A DNA stretch of 64,000 nucleotides from Pedobacter kyonggii (GCF_004310665.1 NZ_SIXF01000002.1:186001-250000); one strand, 5' to 3'. Positions 1 to 10,050 are shown, numbered from the stretch's first letter. Notes: a model not told the origin generated them from the letters alone. Numbers and translations are program-made.

Positions 1-30
1 AACTTCTCAGCTAAAAAAATATCACATTTT

Positions 31-54
31 CTGTCAGATAGGAATATCTGACAG
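31..54 (-). terminator. Perfect 10-bp hairpin downstream of the NtrC-type gene
   Basis: CTGTCAGATA and TATCTGACAG form a perfect 10-bp stem with a GGAA tetraloop, 37 bp past the stop codon of the minus-strand regulator. On the minus strand the U-tract is not immediate: a T-run comes about 12 nt later. It could be a terminator or a 3'-end stabiliser. Confidence 0.4.
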
Positions 55-90
55 CACGAGAAAACCTCCCACCCCTCTACCTTCCAGGCT

Positions 91-1428
91 TCAGGCCTCT
101 CTGATCTGGTATTCTTCTATTTTACGGTAAAGTGTAGTTAAGCCGATCCCCAGTAATCGCGAGGTTTCTGTTTTATTCCCTTTGGTATGGATGAGTACCT
201 TTTGAATATGCTGCTTTTCTATCTGTTGTAAATTGTAATTGTTTTCTATCGGTGCAAATTCAAAAAATTCAGGAGGTAGGGCGGTAGCGCTTAAAGTACT
301 GCCATCTGACAGGATTACCAACCGTTCAATTACATTCTTAAGTTCCCGTATATTTCCTTTCCAGCTATGATCGCTCAATATGGATAAAATTTTATCATCC
401 ATTTTGGGTGCTGATCGGTTTACCTTGTCGGCAAATTCTTTTAAGTAATGTTTTGCCAATGCGGGGATGTCGGCTTTCCGGTCGCGTAACGGCGGTAAGG
501 TAATGGTAAAGACCGAAAGTCGGTAATAAAGATCGGAGCGGAATTTTCCAGAGTTCGCATCCGCTTTTAAATCCTTATTGGTAGCCGCTAAAATCCGAAC
601 GTTTACCTGTTGCGTATGGGTATCGCCAACTTTAATAAAAGTCTGGCTTTCGAGTACACGCAATAATTTTGCCTGTAAATCGAGGTTCATCTCGCCGATT
701 TCATCCAGTAACAATGTGCCGCCGTTCGCTTCTTCCAATAGCCCTTTTTTGTCTTTATTGGCTCCTGTAAACGCCCCGGCTTTGTATCCGAAGAGTTCGC
801 TTTCCAGTAAATCAGGGCTAAAGCCACTGCAATTTAAGGCCACAAATGGTTTTGCAGCCCTAGGACTTTCGTAATGGATAGATTGAGCGAAAACTTCCTT
901 GCCAGTTCCAGTTTCGCCCAATAACAAAACAGTAGTATCGGTTGTACTTACTTTCTTAGCCAGATCAATCGCTTCCTTTAAAGCTTTTGATTGACCGATT
1001 ATGGTTTCGAAGCTGTGTTTTTTGGCGATCTTGTTTTCCAGGTCGGAAACCCTGCGCTGCAGATTTGATTTATCCATCGCCTTGTACAAAAGCGGAATAA
1101 TTTTGTCGTTATCATCGCCTTTTACCAGATAATCAAATGCCCCGTTTTTAATCGCCAAAACGCCATCGGCAATGGTGCCATAAGCAGTAAGGTTAATAAT
1201 TTCTACGTAGGGTTTTATGGCTTTAATATCCTTAACCAGCGCAACCCCATTAACATCAGGTAGTTTTACATCGCTAATGACAATGCTAACATCGTTGCTT
1301 TTAAGCAATTTAAGGCCCTCTTTTCCAGTATTGGCCTGCAGGGTTTTAAAGCCTTCTAATTCTATAATCCTGGAAAGTAAACTACAGATTTTCTTTTCAT
1401 CATCGATGATGAGCACCATGCCATTCAT
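91..1428 (-). CDS. Sigma-54-dependent response regulator, NtrC family
   Basis: Cytoplasmic response regulator expected to drive sigma-54 RNA polymerase. The receiver domain (about 1-120) has the acidic pair D9/D10, phosphoacceptor D53 and the conserved Lys in LVKG. The AAA+ domain follows with a Walker A motif GETGTGKE at 171-178 and the sigma-54 contact loop GAFTGA at 218-223. A C-terminal Fis-type helix-turn-helix occupies roughly the last 40 residues. At 445 residues it has the normal length for the family. Met4 is an alternative start. No histidine kinase lies beside it in the window, so the partner and targets are unknown. Confidence 0.93.
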   Translation of the reverse strand: MNGMVLIIDDEKKICSLLSRIIELEGFKTLQANTGKEGLKLLKSNDVSIVISDVKLPDVNGVALVKDIKAIKPYVEIINLTAYGTIADGVLAIKNGAFDYLVKGDDNDKIIPLLYKAMDKSNLQRRVSDLENKIAKKHSFETIIGQSKALKEAIDLAKKVSTTDTTVLLLGETGTGKEVFAQSIHYESPRAAKPFVALNCSGFSPDLLESELFGYKAGAFTGANKDKKGLLEEANGGTLLLDEIGEMNLDLQAKLLRVLESQTFIKVGDTHTQQVNVRILAATNKDLKADANSGKFRSDLYYRLSVFTITLPPLRDRKADIPALAKHYLKEFADKVNRSAPKMDDKILSILSDHSWKGNIRELKNVIERLVILSDGSTLSATALPPEFFEFAPIENNYNLQQIEKQHIQKVLIHTKGNKTETSRLLGIGLTTLYRKIEEYQIREA

Positions 1429-1811
1429 AGGTAAAATTTATGCTGCAATATTAAGTATAAAAATATCGAAAGATGATGAGGTGGATAAAATAAACGGCTC
1501 AGGCTCCCAACTCTTCTTCCTCGGTCTGTGTCCTCACAGAACGAAAGGATAAATATTACAAATTGGCTTTGCAAAAGAAAGGAGTGGTCAGTGAGGACAC
1601 AGACCACGGGTTGAGATAAATGATTTTTCGTAAAAACGGCGTAAGACCTCCGACTACGCTCAGACTGACAAATGCATGGTTATCTTTGGTCTTTAAGCTT
1701 TTGTCTCCCGACTCTGGACTCCCAACTCCAAACTAAATTGTACCTTTTTCGTTTCCGAAGCATTAAAGTAAAAGCTTTTTGAGCATATTTGGTTTTTGCA
1801 AAACAAATTCT
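1429..1811. other. Intergenic region with inverted repeat
   Basis: No convincing gene. It holds the 15-bp inverted repeat listed at 1523-1605 and, at 1643-1670 in reverse orientation, a short copy of the dispersed sequence built around GTCTGAGCGTAGTCGGAGG. TACCTTTT at 1741-1748 resembles a Bacteroidota -7 element and could serve the deacetylase gene at 1812. Confidence 0.5.
1523..1605. repeat. 15-bp perfect inverted repeat in intergenic DNA
   Basis: GGTCTGTGTCCTCAC (1523-1537) is the exact reverse complement of 1591-1605, with a 53-nt spacer. The right arm continues into a sequence (GACACAGACCACGGG) that resembles the end of the repeat at 24381, so it is probably part of a dispersed intergenic element. 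Confidence 0.6.
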
Positions 1812-4280
1812 ATGTTTAAGAGACTAACCGCAATATTCATATTTTGCTTTCCAGCAGCTTTTTGTGCTGCCCAACAAATACGCCCAGCCAAATCTTCAGA
1901 AATTTATAGAGATATAAAAACGTTAAAACATCTTCCGAAAGTTTTATACCTGGCTGCTCACCCCGATGATGAGAATACTGGTTTATTATCTTGGTTAATC
2001 AATGATCAAAATGTAGAAACGGCTTATCTGTCGCTTACCAGGGGAGATGGCGGACAAAACCTTTTGGGCACCGAACAAGGTGCAGCCTTAGGCCTGATCA
2101 GAACACACGAACTTTTGGAGGCGCGTAGATTAGATGGGGCGCAACAATTTTTCACCAGGGCAATTGATTTCGGCTTCTCTAAAAATACCAAAGATACATT
2201 TAAACAGTGGGATGCCGATAGCATTACAGCTGATGTAGTTTGGGTGATCAGAAAATTCAGGCCCGATGTGATTATCTGCCGCTTTCCGCCTACTGCCGCT
2301 GCGGGTCACGGACAACATGCAGCTTCTGCTGTTGTTGCAGAGAAGGCATTTAAGGCTGCTGCCGATAAAAATATGTTTCCAAATCAGCTTAAATATGTTG
2401 CTGTTTGGCAACCGAAAAGACTATTGTGGAATACCTTTAGGTTTGGTTCGATAAATACCACAGCCGAAAATCAATTAAAGATAAGCGTTGGTCAATATGA
2501 TGCACAATTGGGAATGGGTTATGGTGAACTGGCTGGATTAAGCAGAAGTTTACACAAAAGTCAGGGTGCAGGAACACAATCTGTGGCTGGTATGCGCTCC
2601 GAATATTTTACAAATGTTCTGGGTGATCCTGCTAAGCGCGCTCTTTTTGATGGCTTAAGCGTCAACTGGTCAGATAAAGGTGTAGGGGATATTGATGAAC
2701 TGATCGATATTATCTTGTTATCTTTCAATTATAACCAACCCGATAAGAGCCTACATGGACTGTTAATGTTAAGAAAGAAAATTGCAGAATTGCAGGATGT
2801 AGCCTTGAGAAAAGATAAACTTGCGGCGATCGATAACATCATTTTGAGCAGTGTAGGTTTTATGGGTGAGGTGGTAACCAATCAACCCGAAGCAATTGCC
2901 GGCAACAGTTATAATTTCCGTTTAAACTTAATTTCAAGATCAGCCACCCCTGTTATCATAGAAAGTGTGAATTGGTTAAACCAGACAGATAATTTAAATA
3001 GAAAGCTTGCTAACGACTCGCTGATTACTATTGAACGTAAAATCCAGATTCCTGCAGCTGTGCAACCTACCGAGCCTTATTGGTTAGCCAAGCCTGCAAA
3101 AGATGCGGCAACATTCAGCGTAGCTAACGATACTTTAATCGGGCTGCCAGAAATGCAATCGCCTGTTAATGTGCTGTTGTCACTGAAAATAGGATCGGAA
3201 AAATTTGAAATCAGATTGCCCTTATCTTATAAAAAATTAGATCCTGTTAAAGGTGATGTTGTAGAAGGCCTCAGGATCATTCCCGCGCTCGATTTAAGTT
3301 TTAGCGAGCCAGTTTATTTTGCTAAGGACAAAGAAGCTTTAAATGTTAGCCTTCGCTTAAAGGCCAACAAGAACATTAATTATGGTAAGGTTAGTTTCAA
3401 GATCGGTAACCAGGTAGTGAAAACCTTTCAGGGAATCAACCTGGCCGAGAATACCATCAATACGATGAATTTCCTTCTTCCAATTGAAGATCTAGCCAGA
3501 ATTAAAACCAGCCAGAATAAATTAGAAGCTGTTTTCTCTTCAGAAGCGAATGAATATTCAAAAGGCCAGGTATTAATTCAGTATCCTCATTTGCCCACCC
3601 TACAGTATTTTGTTCCGGCCACAACGTGGTTGATTAAGGGAGATGTAAAGGTACTGGCCAAAAAAGTTGGGTATATTGAAGGGGCCGGAGATCTGATCCC
3701 TGAGTTTTTAAGACAGGCAGGTTTGCAGGTTGATGTATTAACGGAAGCTGACATCCTAAACTCAACAAAACTGGCAACTTACGATGCCGTGGTAACTGGA
3801 GTAAGGGTAATCAATACCGAAAAAAGAATTAAAAACTGGCAAACTGCTTTGCGCGGTTATGTAGAAAACGGTGGGACCATTGTGATGCAGTACAATACCG
3901 CACAAGATATGGCACTGCAGGATTTTGGTGTTTATCCGTTTAGCATCAGTGGTAAAAGGGTGACCGAAGAAAATGCAGAGGTTAAATTTTTAAAACCTGA
4001 ACATAAACTGTTAAACTACCCAAACAAAATTACTGCTGAAGATTTTAAAGGATGGGTGCAGGAGCGTGGTGCTTATTTTCCTGATAAATGGGATGCTAAA
4101 TACGAACCGCTGTTCGAGATGCACGATACCGATGAAGAGCCGCTTCAAGGGTCGACACTTTACGCGAAATATGGCAAAGGGAATTTTATTTATACACCTT
4201 TAGCTTTTTTTAGGCAATTACCTGCCGGAAATGTTGGTGCAGCCAGATTGTTTTTTAACTTTTTATCAGCCGGGAAGTGA
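1812..4280 (+). CDS. PIG-L (LmbE-like) family deacetylase, exported
   Basis: Zinc-dependent N-deacetylase fold of the PIG-L/LmbE family, which removes acetyl from GlcNAc-type substrates. The metal motif AHPDDE follows the signal peptide, and a second ligand motif HGQH sits about 120 residues later. I chose the ATG at 1812, not one 11 codons upstream, because it starts directly with a signal peptide (basic FKR, hydrophobic core, cleavage near CAAQQ). At about 820 residues it is far longer than the roughly 230-residue catalytic domain; the C-terminal two thirds are beta-rich and end in a ThuA/glutamine-amidotransferase-like segment (about residues 600-815, inference). Its stop codon overlaps the start of a small membrane peptide, so it heads a coupled three-gene operon with the symporter. 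Confidence 0.9.
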   Translation: MFKRLTAIFIFCFPAAFCAAQQIRPAKSSEIYRDIKTLKHLPKVLYLAAHPDDENTGLLSWLINDQNVETAYLSLTRGDGGQNLLGTEQGAALGLIRTHELLEARRLDGAQQFFTRAIDFGFSKNTKDTFKQWDADSITADVVWVIRKFRPDVIICRFPPTAAAGHGQHAASAVVAEKAFKAAADKNMFPNQLKYVAVWQPKRLLWNTFRFGSINTTAENQLKISVGQYDAQLGMGYGELAGLSRSLHKSQGAGTQSVAGMRSEYFTNVLGDPAKRALFDGLSVNWSDKGVGDIDELIDIILLSFNYNQPDKSLHGLLMLRKKIAELQDVALRKDKLAAIDNIILSSVGFMGEVVTNQPEAIAGNSYNFRLNLISRSATPVIIESVNWLNQTDNLNRKLANDSLITIERKIQIPAAVQPTEPYWLAKPAKDAATFSVANDTLIGLPEMQSPVNVLLSLKIGSEKFEIRLPLSYKKLDPVKGDVVEGLRIIPALDLSFSEPVYFAKDKEALNVSLRLKANKNINYGKVSFKIGNQVVKTFQGINLAENTINTMNFLLPIEDLARIKTSQNKLEAVFSSEANEYSKGQVLIQYPHLPTLQYFVPATTWLIKGDVKVLAKKVGYIEGAGDLIPEFLRQAGLQVDVLTEADILNSTKLATYDAVVTGVRVINTEKRIKNWQTALRGYVENGGTIVMQYNTAQDMALQDFGVYPFSISGKRVTEENAEVKFLKPEHKLLNYPNKITAEDFKGWVQERGAYFPDKWDAKYEPLFEMHDTDEEPLQGSTLYAKYGKGNFIYTPLAFFRQLPAGNVGAARLFFNFLSAGK

Positions 4281-4384
4281 TGAAAAATCAATTCAAAAAC
4301 TGGAATACCTGGTATATTATACTCGCTTTGGCGCTGGTATTTCAGATTGCATTTTATTACCTGTTTACTAAATTCTGGGCATGA
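4280..4384 (+). CDS. 34-residue single-pass membrane peptide coupled to the symporter
   Basis: This ORF was found by eye because it is below the usual length cut-offs. It starts at an ATG whose A is the last base of the deacetylase stop (TGATG), and its TGA overlaps the symporter ATG (ATGA). The N-terminus is polar (MKNQFKNWNT), followed by one hydrophobic helix (about residues 12-30). Tight overlap on both sides implies translational coupling. Some SSS-family transporters have small accessory membrane subunits; that this is one of them is inference from position and topology. Confidence 0.72.
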   Translation: MKNQFKNWNTWYIILALALVFQIAFYYLFTKFWA

Positions 4385-6075
4385 GTAATATCGATTGGGC
4401 GGTACTGATATTTACTTTGCTTGCTGTGGTAACCTATGGTGTTTTTATTGGTCGTGGGCAAAAAAGCAATGCTTCCTATTTAAAGGCCGATAATAAAATG
4501 CCCTGGTATATTGTGCTATTGGGTATTATGGCTACGCAGGCCAGTGCTATTACTTTTTTATCAGCGCCAGGGCAGGCTTATACCGATGGCATGCGCTTCG
4601 TGCAGTATTATTTTGGTCTGCCGCTGGCGATGATTGTTATTTGCATTACTTTCATCCCGATTTTTCAAAGGTTGAATGTATATACCGCCTACGAATATTT
4701 GGAAAACCGCTTCGATAAAAAAACAAGGGTTTTAACTTCGTTGCTGTTTCTGTTCTCGCGGGGATTATCGACAGGGATCAGCATTTATGCACCAAGTATT
4801 ATCCTCTCGAGCGTTTTAAACTGGAATATTTATTTAACCAACGTACTTACCGGAGGGATTTTGTTGATTTATACCTATGTTGGCGGTGCAAAAGCAATTG
4901 CACACACACAGAAACTTCAGTTTTTGATCATTTTAGGAACAATGGCCTTTGCCGGATATCTTTTGGTGCAGCATATGCCTAATGGAATCGGATTTAAAGA
5001 CGCACTTTACCTTGCCGGGAAATCGGGTAAATTAAATGTAATTACCACCGAATTCGATTGGAAGGATAAATACAATATCTGGAGTGGTTTAATCGGAGGC
5101 TTTTTTCTCGCGCTTTCTTACTTCGGGACAGATCAGAGCCAGGTGGGAAGATACATTACCGCGAAAGACAATACCAATGCAAAAATGGGATTACTGTTGA
5201 ATGGACTGGTTAAAATCCCGATGCAGTTTGCTATCCTGTTAATCGGTGCATTATTGTTTGCTTTCTTCTCATTAAAGCCTGCACCGATTTATTTCAATGA
5301 ACGCTCCTATCAGTACTTAAAAGAAACTCAGCCTCAGCAAGCGGCAGCTTTCGAAAAAGAACATAACGCTTTAGCGCATAAATTTAACCAGCAATCAAAA
5401 AATATCCTGGTAGAAAAGCAAAAGCAATTACCGTCTCTAAATTCTTCGATAGAAAATTTTAAATCAACACAAAAGCAGGTAAAAGAACTGCATGGCAGGG
5501 TAGAAGAGGCAATAAACAAATCGAATTATAACGCAGAGAAAACCGATACCAATTATATCTTTTTGTACTTTGTAAAGAACACCCTTCCCGTTGGGATGAT
5601 CGGTCTGCTTTTCGCCGTCATTTTTTTGGCCAGTTGGGGATCTATTTCTGCAGCGCTGAATTCACTTGCTGCCTGTTCGTTAAAAGATGTACACCTCATT
5701 TTTGGTAAAAAAGAAGTAGACGACGAGACTGAATTGAAATATAGCCGTTTACATACTTTGGCCTGGGGTATTTTTTCAATAGCTGTTGCCATGTTTGCTA
5801 CACAGATGGGCTCGCTAATCGAAGCCGTTAATGTACTGGGCTCGCTTTTCTATGGACCAATTCTTGGTATTTTTTTAGTGGCATTTTATTTTAAAAAGAT
5901 AAACGGACCTATCGTATTTATTGCAGCCATCTTATCCGAAATTGCCGTTGTTGCAGTATATGAGTTCGATATTGTTTCATTCCTTTGGCTCAATGTAATC
6001 GGCGCAGCAGCAGTAATTATGTTTTCGGTAATTGGCCTCTTGTTTTCTAATCCGAAAACCGTAGTCGACAAATAG
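4381..6075 (+). CDS. Sodium:solute symporter (SSS family)
   Basis: Polytopic inner-membrane sodium-coupled transporter with the SSS pattern of about 13 helices. A typical GGAKAI-type segment lies between early helices and long hydrophobic stretches continue to the C-terminus. A charged, Gln/Lys/Glu-rich, coiled-coil-like insert of about 90 residues (roughly 306-393) interrupts the helices and is an uncommon but known variant in Bacteroidota members. Overlap with the preceding small peptide, and linkage to the PIG-L deacetylase, suggests uptake of a sugar-like or amino-sugar product. The substrate cannot be read from sequence. Confidence 0.93.
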   Translation: MSNIDWAVLIFTLLAVVTYGVFIGRGQKSNASYLKADNKMPWYIVLLGIMATQASAITFLSAPGQAYTDGMRFVQYYFGLPLAMIVICITFIPIFQRLNVYTAYEYLENRFDKKTRVLTSLLFLFSRGLSTGISIYAPSIILSSVLNWNIYLTNVLTGGILLIYTYVGGAKAIAHTQKLQFLIILGTMAFAGYLLVQHMPNGIGFKDALYLAGKSGKLNVITTEFDWKDKYNIWSGLIGGFFLALSYFGTDQSQVGRYITAKDNTNAKMGLLLNGLVKIPMQFAILLIGALLFAFFSLKPAPIYFNERSYQYLKETQPQQAAAFEKEHNALAHKFNQQSKNILVEKQKQLPSLNSSIENFKSTQKQVKELHGRVEEAINKSNYNAEKTDTNYIFLYFVKNTLPVGMIGLLFAVIFLASWGSISAALNSLAACSLKDVHLIFGKKEVDDETELKYSRLHTLAWGIFSIAVAMFATQMGSLIEAVNVLGSLFYGPILGIFLVAFYFKKINGPIVFIAAILSEIAVVAVYEFDIVSFLWLNVIGAAAVIMFSVIGLLFSNPKTVVDK

Positions 6076-6165
6076 ATTTAATTTTACGTGCAGCAGATAT
6101 TTGCTCCCCGGGCACAAACCTAAAATTTAATACCTTTATTTTCGACAAAATAGATAACGCTAAAT

Positions 6166-6789
6166 ATGAACGAAGCTTGGGTTGATAGGTGGAATGACCG
6201 ATACAGTGCCGATGAGTTTGCTTATGGCGAACAGCCGAATAACTATCTAAAAGAACAGTTGATGCAGCTCGATACCGGAACAATACTTTTTCCGGCAGAA
6301 GGCGAAGGCCGAAATGCTGTTTTTGCCGCTAAACTCGGTTGGAAAGTTTCGGCCTTTGATATCAGTATTGAAGGAAAGAACAAAGCACTTCAACTCGCAG
6401 AGAACAATAACGTTAGCATTGATTACCAGATGGGCGAACTTCAGGAGCTGGACTATAAAGCTGAACAGTTTGATGCCATTGCCTTAATTTATGCACACTT
6501 TCCATCGGCGATTAAATCAACTTACCATAAAACACTGAGCAATTATTTACGCAAGGGCGGTTTGCTTATTTTTGAAGCTTTTAGCAAGAAACATCTTGAT
6601 TATCTTGCCAAAAACGAAAAAGTTGGCGGACCAAAAGAAATTGATATGCTATTTTCGATCGAGGAAATAAGAACTGATTTCGAAAATTATGAGATTCTGG
6701 CGCTTGAAGAAAAAGAAATTGAACTGAATGAGGGCTTGTTTCATAACGGCCTGGGCTCAGTAATTAGATTTGTTGGAAGAAGGAAATAA
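6166..6789 (+). CDS. Class I SAM-dependent methyltransferase
   Basis: Cytoplasmic Rossmann-fold methyltransferase of about 200 residues. The start [10 protein letters not shown]...FAYGEQPN resembles TehB/thiopurine-type enzymes. The SAM motif is [13 protein letters not shown] with the acidic ribose-binding residue in SAFDIS; motif IV lies in FDAIALIY. It is a stand-alone gene 90 bp after the symporter. TACCTTTA at about 6133-6140 is a plausible -7 element. The acceptor substrate is unknown. Confidence 0.88.
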   Translation: MNEAWVDRWNDRYSADEFAYGEQPNNYLKEQLMQLDTGTILFPAEGEGRNAVFAAKLGWKVSAFDISIEGKNKALQLAENNNVSIDYQMGELQELDYKAEQFDAIALIYAHFPSAIKSTYHKTLSNYLRKGGLLIFEAFSKKHLDYLAKNEKVGGPKEIDMLFSIEEIRTDFENYEILALEEKEIELNEGLFHNGLGSVIRFVGRRK

Positions 6790-6934
6790 AGCGGTTTGGT
6801 CTGTAACTGAGAAAAGAGTTCAAAAAACAGTGAAGTTTTGCACAATTTTTTAGACACTAGGATTATAGTTTTTATCAACCTAAAGCCATAAATTCGTAAA
6901 ATCAAAAACAACAAAAACAGATAAATATAATACT

Positions 6935-7453
6935 ATGAAAACGATGATTAAATCAATCGCATTACTATTTACAGCAATTACTATTTCTGTAAGTGCAATG
7001 GCACAAGATGCGCAGCCTAAACCAAGTCCTGCGGCTACAGCAACAGGAAAAGTAAAAGGTGCAACCATTACCATCACCTACAGCAGCCCTGCCGTAAAAG
7101 GACGTAAAATCTGGGGCGGTTTAGAAGCCTTTGATAAAGTATGGCGTGCAGGTGCAAACGAGGCTACTACTTTCGAAACCGATAAAGATATCCTGGTTGA
7201 AGGTAAACCTTTAGCAGCAGGGAAATACAGTTTCTTTTTAATCCCTAAAGAAAGCGGAACCTGGACAGCTATTTTTAACAAAGAACCAAAACAGTGGGGT
7301 GCCTACAAATACGAAGAAGCTAAAGATGCTTTGCGTGTTGATGTTAAAACCAAAGCCTTAAAAGCTACACAAGAACGTTTGGTTTATAAAATTACCAAAA
7401 GCGGATTCGCTTTAGAATGGGATAAAATTTCTGTTCCGGTTAATATTAAATAA
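6935..7453 (+). CDS. DUF2911 domain-containing exported protein
   Basis: Small exported protein of unknown function. A signal peptide (about 1-23, cleavage after AMA) is followed by a low-complexity Pro/Ala linker and the DUF2911 domain (about 38-170). Its characteristic features are the YSSPAVKGR segment, [14 protein letters not shown] and the GKYSFF...P turn. The gene stands alone and ends in a strong terminator. Family members are common in Bacteroidota; no enzymatic role is established. Confidence 0.9.
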   Translation: MKTMIKSIALLFTAITISVSAMAQDAQPKPSPAATATGKVKGATITITYSSPAVKGRKIWGGLEAFDKVWRAGANEATTFETDKDILVEGKPLAAGKYSFFLIPKESGTWTAIFNKEPKQWGAYKYEEAKDALRVDVKTKALKATQERLVYKITKSGFALEWDKISVPVNIK

Positions 7454-7473
7454 TTAGCTAAGATTACTTTAGA

Positions 7474-7508
7474 GCCGTCCATGTTTTACATTAGGACGGC
7501 TTTTTTTT
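7474..7508 (+). terminator. Intrinsic terminator after the DUF2911 gene
   Basis: GCCGTCC (7474-7480) pairs with GGACGGC (7494-7500), followed at once by a run of eight T residues. It lies 20 bp past the stop codon. Confidence 0.9.
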
Positions 7509-7893
7509 GCCTTTTTTGAAAATGACTGGGTTGTAATTCTTGGCGGCTTGCAGTCGCGCTTTCCATTTCTCCCGACTTTACGTCGGGATTCATTGCACTC
7601 GCGTTTAAGGACAAAGGTTTGTACACCTGCAACTCAACAAATAAAATGCTGCTGCAGCCACCTGGCTCCGATTGGAGCGTTACCCTGCAGCAACGAGGTA
7701 TCCCGAACCTTCAGGAAAGCGTAAAAGCGAAAAATGGGACGGCACTTCTTATCCTGTACAGGGCTTGCGCCCAAAAATAAAAAAAAACATATTTTATTAA
7801 AGCTTTTTCTCCCCTTTTGTAAAGAACCTAAAACATAATACCTACTTCATGTTAAAATACTATTTTAGGGCGATTTAAAAACAAACACAAATA
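7509..7893. other. Intergenic region with repeat-like DNA
   Basis: No gene seen. The stretch at about 7540-7760 is richer in GC than its flanks. It contains short hairpins (CCCGAC...GTCGGG near 7578-7592, CTGCTGCAG near 7649) and phrases such as GGTATCCCGA and GGGACGGC that resemble phrases in 22140-22340. It looks like a dispersed intergenic repeat. Confidence 0.45.
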
Positions 7894-9978
7894 ATGAAGC
7901 TTCCCATTAAACTACTGGCAATATTGCCGCTTCTTTCATTAAACGTTTTAGCTCAGCAAAAAACACAGCTTTTTTCTGTTAAAACAGCAAAGCCTGTAGA
8001 TCAGGTGAACGTTTTTTTAGGATCTTCAGCAGATCATGGGCAGATGTCGCCAGCTGCATCGGCCCCTTTTAGCATGTTGAGTATTGGCCCTCAAACTTAT
8101 CCTAAAACACACACCGGTTACGAGTACCTGGCTAAGAAATTTGAAGGCTTTACCCACAACCGTTTCGAAGGAGTAGGCTGTCAGGGCTCGGGTGGTAATA
8201 TTTTCATCAAACCATTTTTAGGCAGTGACCCGGCGAAGTCAGAACTAATTAAGGTCTCTGAAAAAGCAAGTCCGGGTTATTATGAAGTAGGTTTTGAAAA
8301 TAAAATTAAAGCCAGTTTTACCGTATCGGGCAAAGCGGGAAAACATGCATACCAATTCCCGAAAGGAGAAAAAGGTTTTTACCTCGATTTGGGTTATGCC
8401 TTTAACGGTGCTTTTGTATCCGAATCGCACGAGGTAAATGGTAATGCCCTAAGCGGATGGATTACCTCGAAAACAACTTGTGGCGCGGGTAAATACAAGT
8501 TGTTTTATTACATGGAAATCGGCGATAATGTATCATGGAAAGTAATCGGCGATCATAAAATGATTACCATGCTCAAAGGGGAGGTAACTTCGGTAGAAAT
8601 CAACATTGCACTTTCTTCGGTAAGCGTTGAGGCCGCAAAAGCTTCTATCAATAAAAATGCTTTTAATACAGTAAAAGAACAAAGCAAAGCCGATTGGAAC
8701 ACAAATCTTTCTAAAATTGCTGTAAATGGTGATCTGGAAAGTGCAAAACTATTCTATTCGCTTTTATACCGTACCATGCAGTCACCTTATGTAATTTCCG
8801 AAGCTGATGGGACATATCGCAATACGAAGGGTGAAATTCAGAAAGATAAAGAAATCCGCTACAACGGCTGGGCCATTTGGGACAATTACCGTACGCAGTT
8901 GCCTTTGCTTTCATTAATCGAACAAGATAGGTATGCTGGCATGGTCAGTTCTATCGCTGACCTCTATAACTCGGGCAAAAAAGATTATGCCGGGCAAAAT
9001 GAGCCATCAAATACCGTGCGTTCTGAACATGCCATTGTGGTTTTGCTTGATGCCTATCGCAAGGGTTATCCGGTAGATTTTAACAAAATTGCCGATTCGT
9101 TAGTGAAAGAGGTAAATGGCCTGGATTACAAATCTCCAGATAAAGCACTGGAATCGAGTTACGATAACTGGGCATTGGCAGAAATCTTTAAGATTTTAAA
9201 GAATAAAGAAAAATCTGACTTTTATCTTGATAAAGCGCTTGAATACAAGAAATATTGGAATAAGGATTTTAAAGATATGAGCAAAAATGATGTCGATCGT
9301 ATGCAGGCCCGTGGTTTATACCAGGGTACCATCTGGCAATATCGATGGTTCGTGCCTTATGATTTTAAGGGATTGATTGAATTGGACGGGGGAGAGGAAT
9401 CTTATCTGGCAAAACTCGACGAATTTTTTGTGCGTGATTTATACAACCATGCCAATGAACCAGATTTGCAGGTACCATTGATGTATAATGTTACCAAGTC
9501 TGGTTATAAATCGCAATATTGGATGCATCAATTGGCAGCTGATACCGTAATCCAAAATTATTTTAACGATAACAGCCGCGGAATCGGTAGTTATATCGGT
9601 AAAATTTACAGAAACCAGCCGCATGCCTATCTGCGTACGATGGACGATGATGCCGGTGCGATGAGTGCCTGGTATGTGTTTGCGGCAAGTGGTTTTTCTC
9701 CTGCCTGTGTAGGGTGGCCGATTTATTATTTAAATGTGCCTTTATTTCCATCGCTAAGCTATAACCTGCCAAAAGGAAAAACATTTACCATCGAAACTGA
9801 AAATTTTAGCTTGAAAAACAAATATATCAAGGCCGTTTTTCTTAACGGAAAGCCTTTCAAAAAGAACTTTATCACGCAAGAAGATATCAATGCAGGAGGG
9901 GTGCTGAAAATCATTGCTTCGGCCGTTCCGGTTAAAATTTCGGATACCGAAAACTGGATTTCGGGTCTTGGAAAATAA
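7894..9978 (+). CDS. Glycoside hydrolase family 92 protein (alpha-mannosidase type)
   Basis: Exported enzyme of the GH92 family, calcium-dependent exo-alpha-mannosidases acting by inversion. A signal peptide (about 1-20) precedes the N-terminal beta-sandwich (VNVFLGS...HGQMSPAAS) and the (alpha/alpha)6 barrel. The motif ANEP with E522 corresponds to the catalytic-acid segment, and the DDDAGAMSAW motif at D584-D586 carries the base and calcium region. GH92 normally reads GNDD or similar, so DDDAG is a mild variant. The length of 694 residues is normal. It is a stand-alone gene with no SusC/SusD pair nearby. Confidence 0.93.
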   Translation: MKLPIKLLAILPLLSLNVLAQQKTQLFSVKTAKPVDQVNVFLGSSADHGQMSPAASAPFSMLSIGPQTYPKTHTGYEYLAKKFEGFTHNRFEGVGCQGSGGNIFIKPFLGSDPAKSELIKVSEKASPGYYEVGFENKIKASFTVSGKAGKHAYQFPKGEKGFYLDLGYAFNGAFVSESHEVNGNALSGWITSKTTCGAGKYKLFYYMEIGDNVSWKVIGDHKMITMLKGEVTSVEINIALSSVSVEAAKASINKNAFNTVKEQSKADWNTNLSKIAVNGDLESAKLFYSLLYRTMQSPYVISEADGTYRNTKGEIQKDKEIRYNGWAIWDNYRTQLPLLSLIEQDRYAGMVSSIADLYNSGKKDYAGQNEPSNTVRSEHAIVVLLDAYRKGYPVDFNKIADSLVKEVNGLDYKSPDKALESSYDNWALAEIFKILKNKEKSDFYLDKALEYKKYWNKDFKDMSKNDVDRMQARGLYQGTIWQYRWFVPYDFKGLIELDGGEESYLAKLDEFFVRDLYNHANEPDLQVPLMYNVTKSGYKSQYWMHQLAADTVIQNYFNDNSRGIGSYIGKIYRNQPHAYLRTMDDDAGAMSAWYVFAASGFSPACVGWPIYYLNVPLFPSLSYNLPKGKTFTIETENFSLKNKYIKAVFLNGKPFKKNFITQEDINAGGVLKIIASAVPVKISDTENWISGLGK

Positions 9979-10050
9979 TTTTAAAAAAGTTACAAAAAGC
10001 TGCAAACTTATTCCATATAATCCTGTTGTTCTAGTATAAATTTCAAGATC

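Noticed and set aside
1425-1607. 60-residue frame upstream of the NtrC-type gene
   Set aside because: Lies over the 15-bp inverted repeat and overlaps the real start; sequence is Leu/Phe-rich without any motif.
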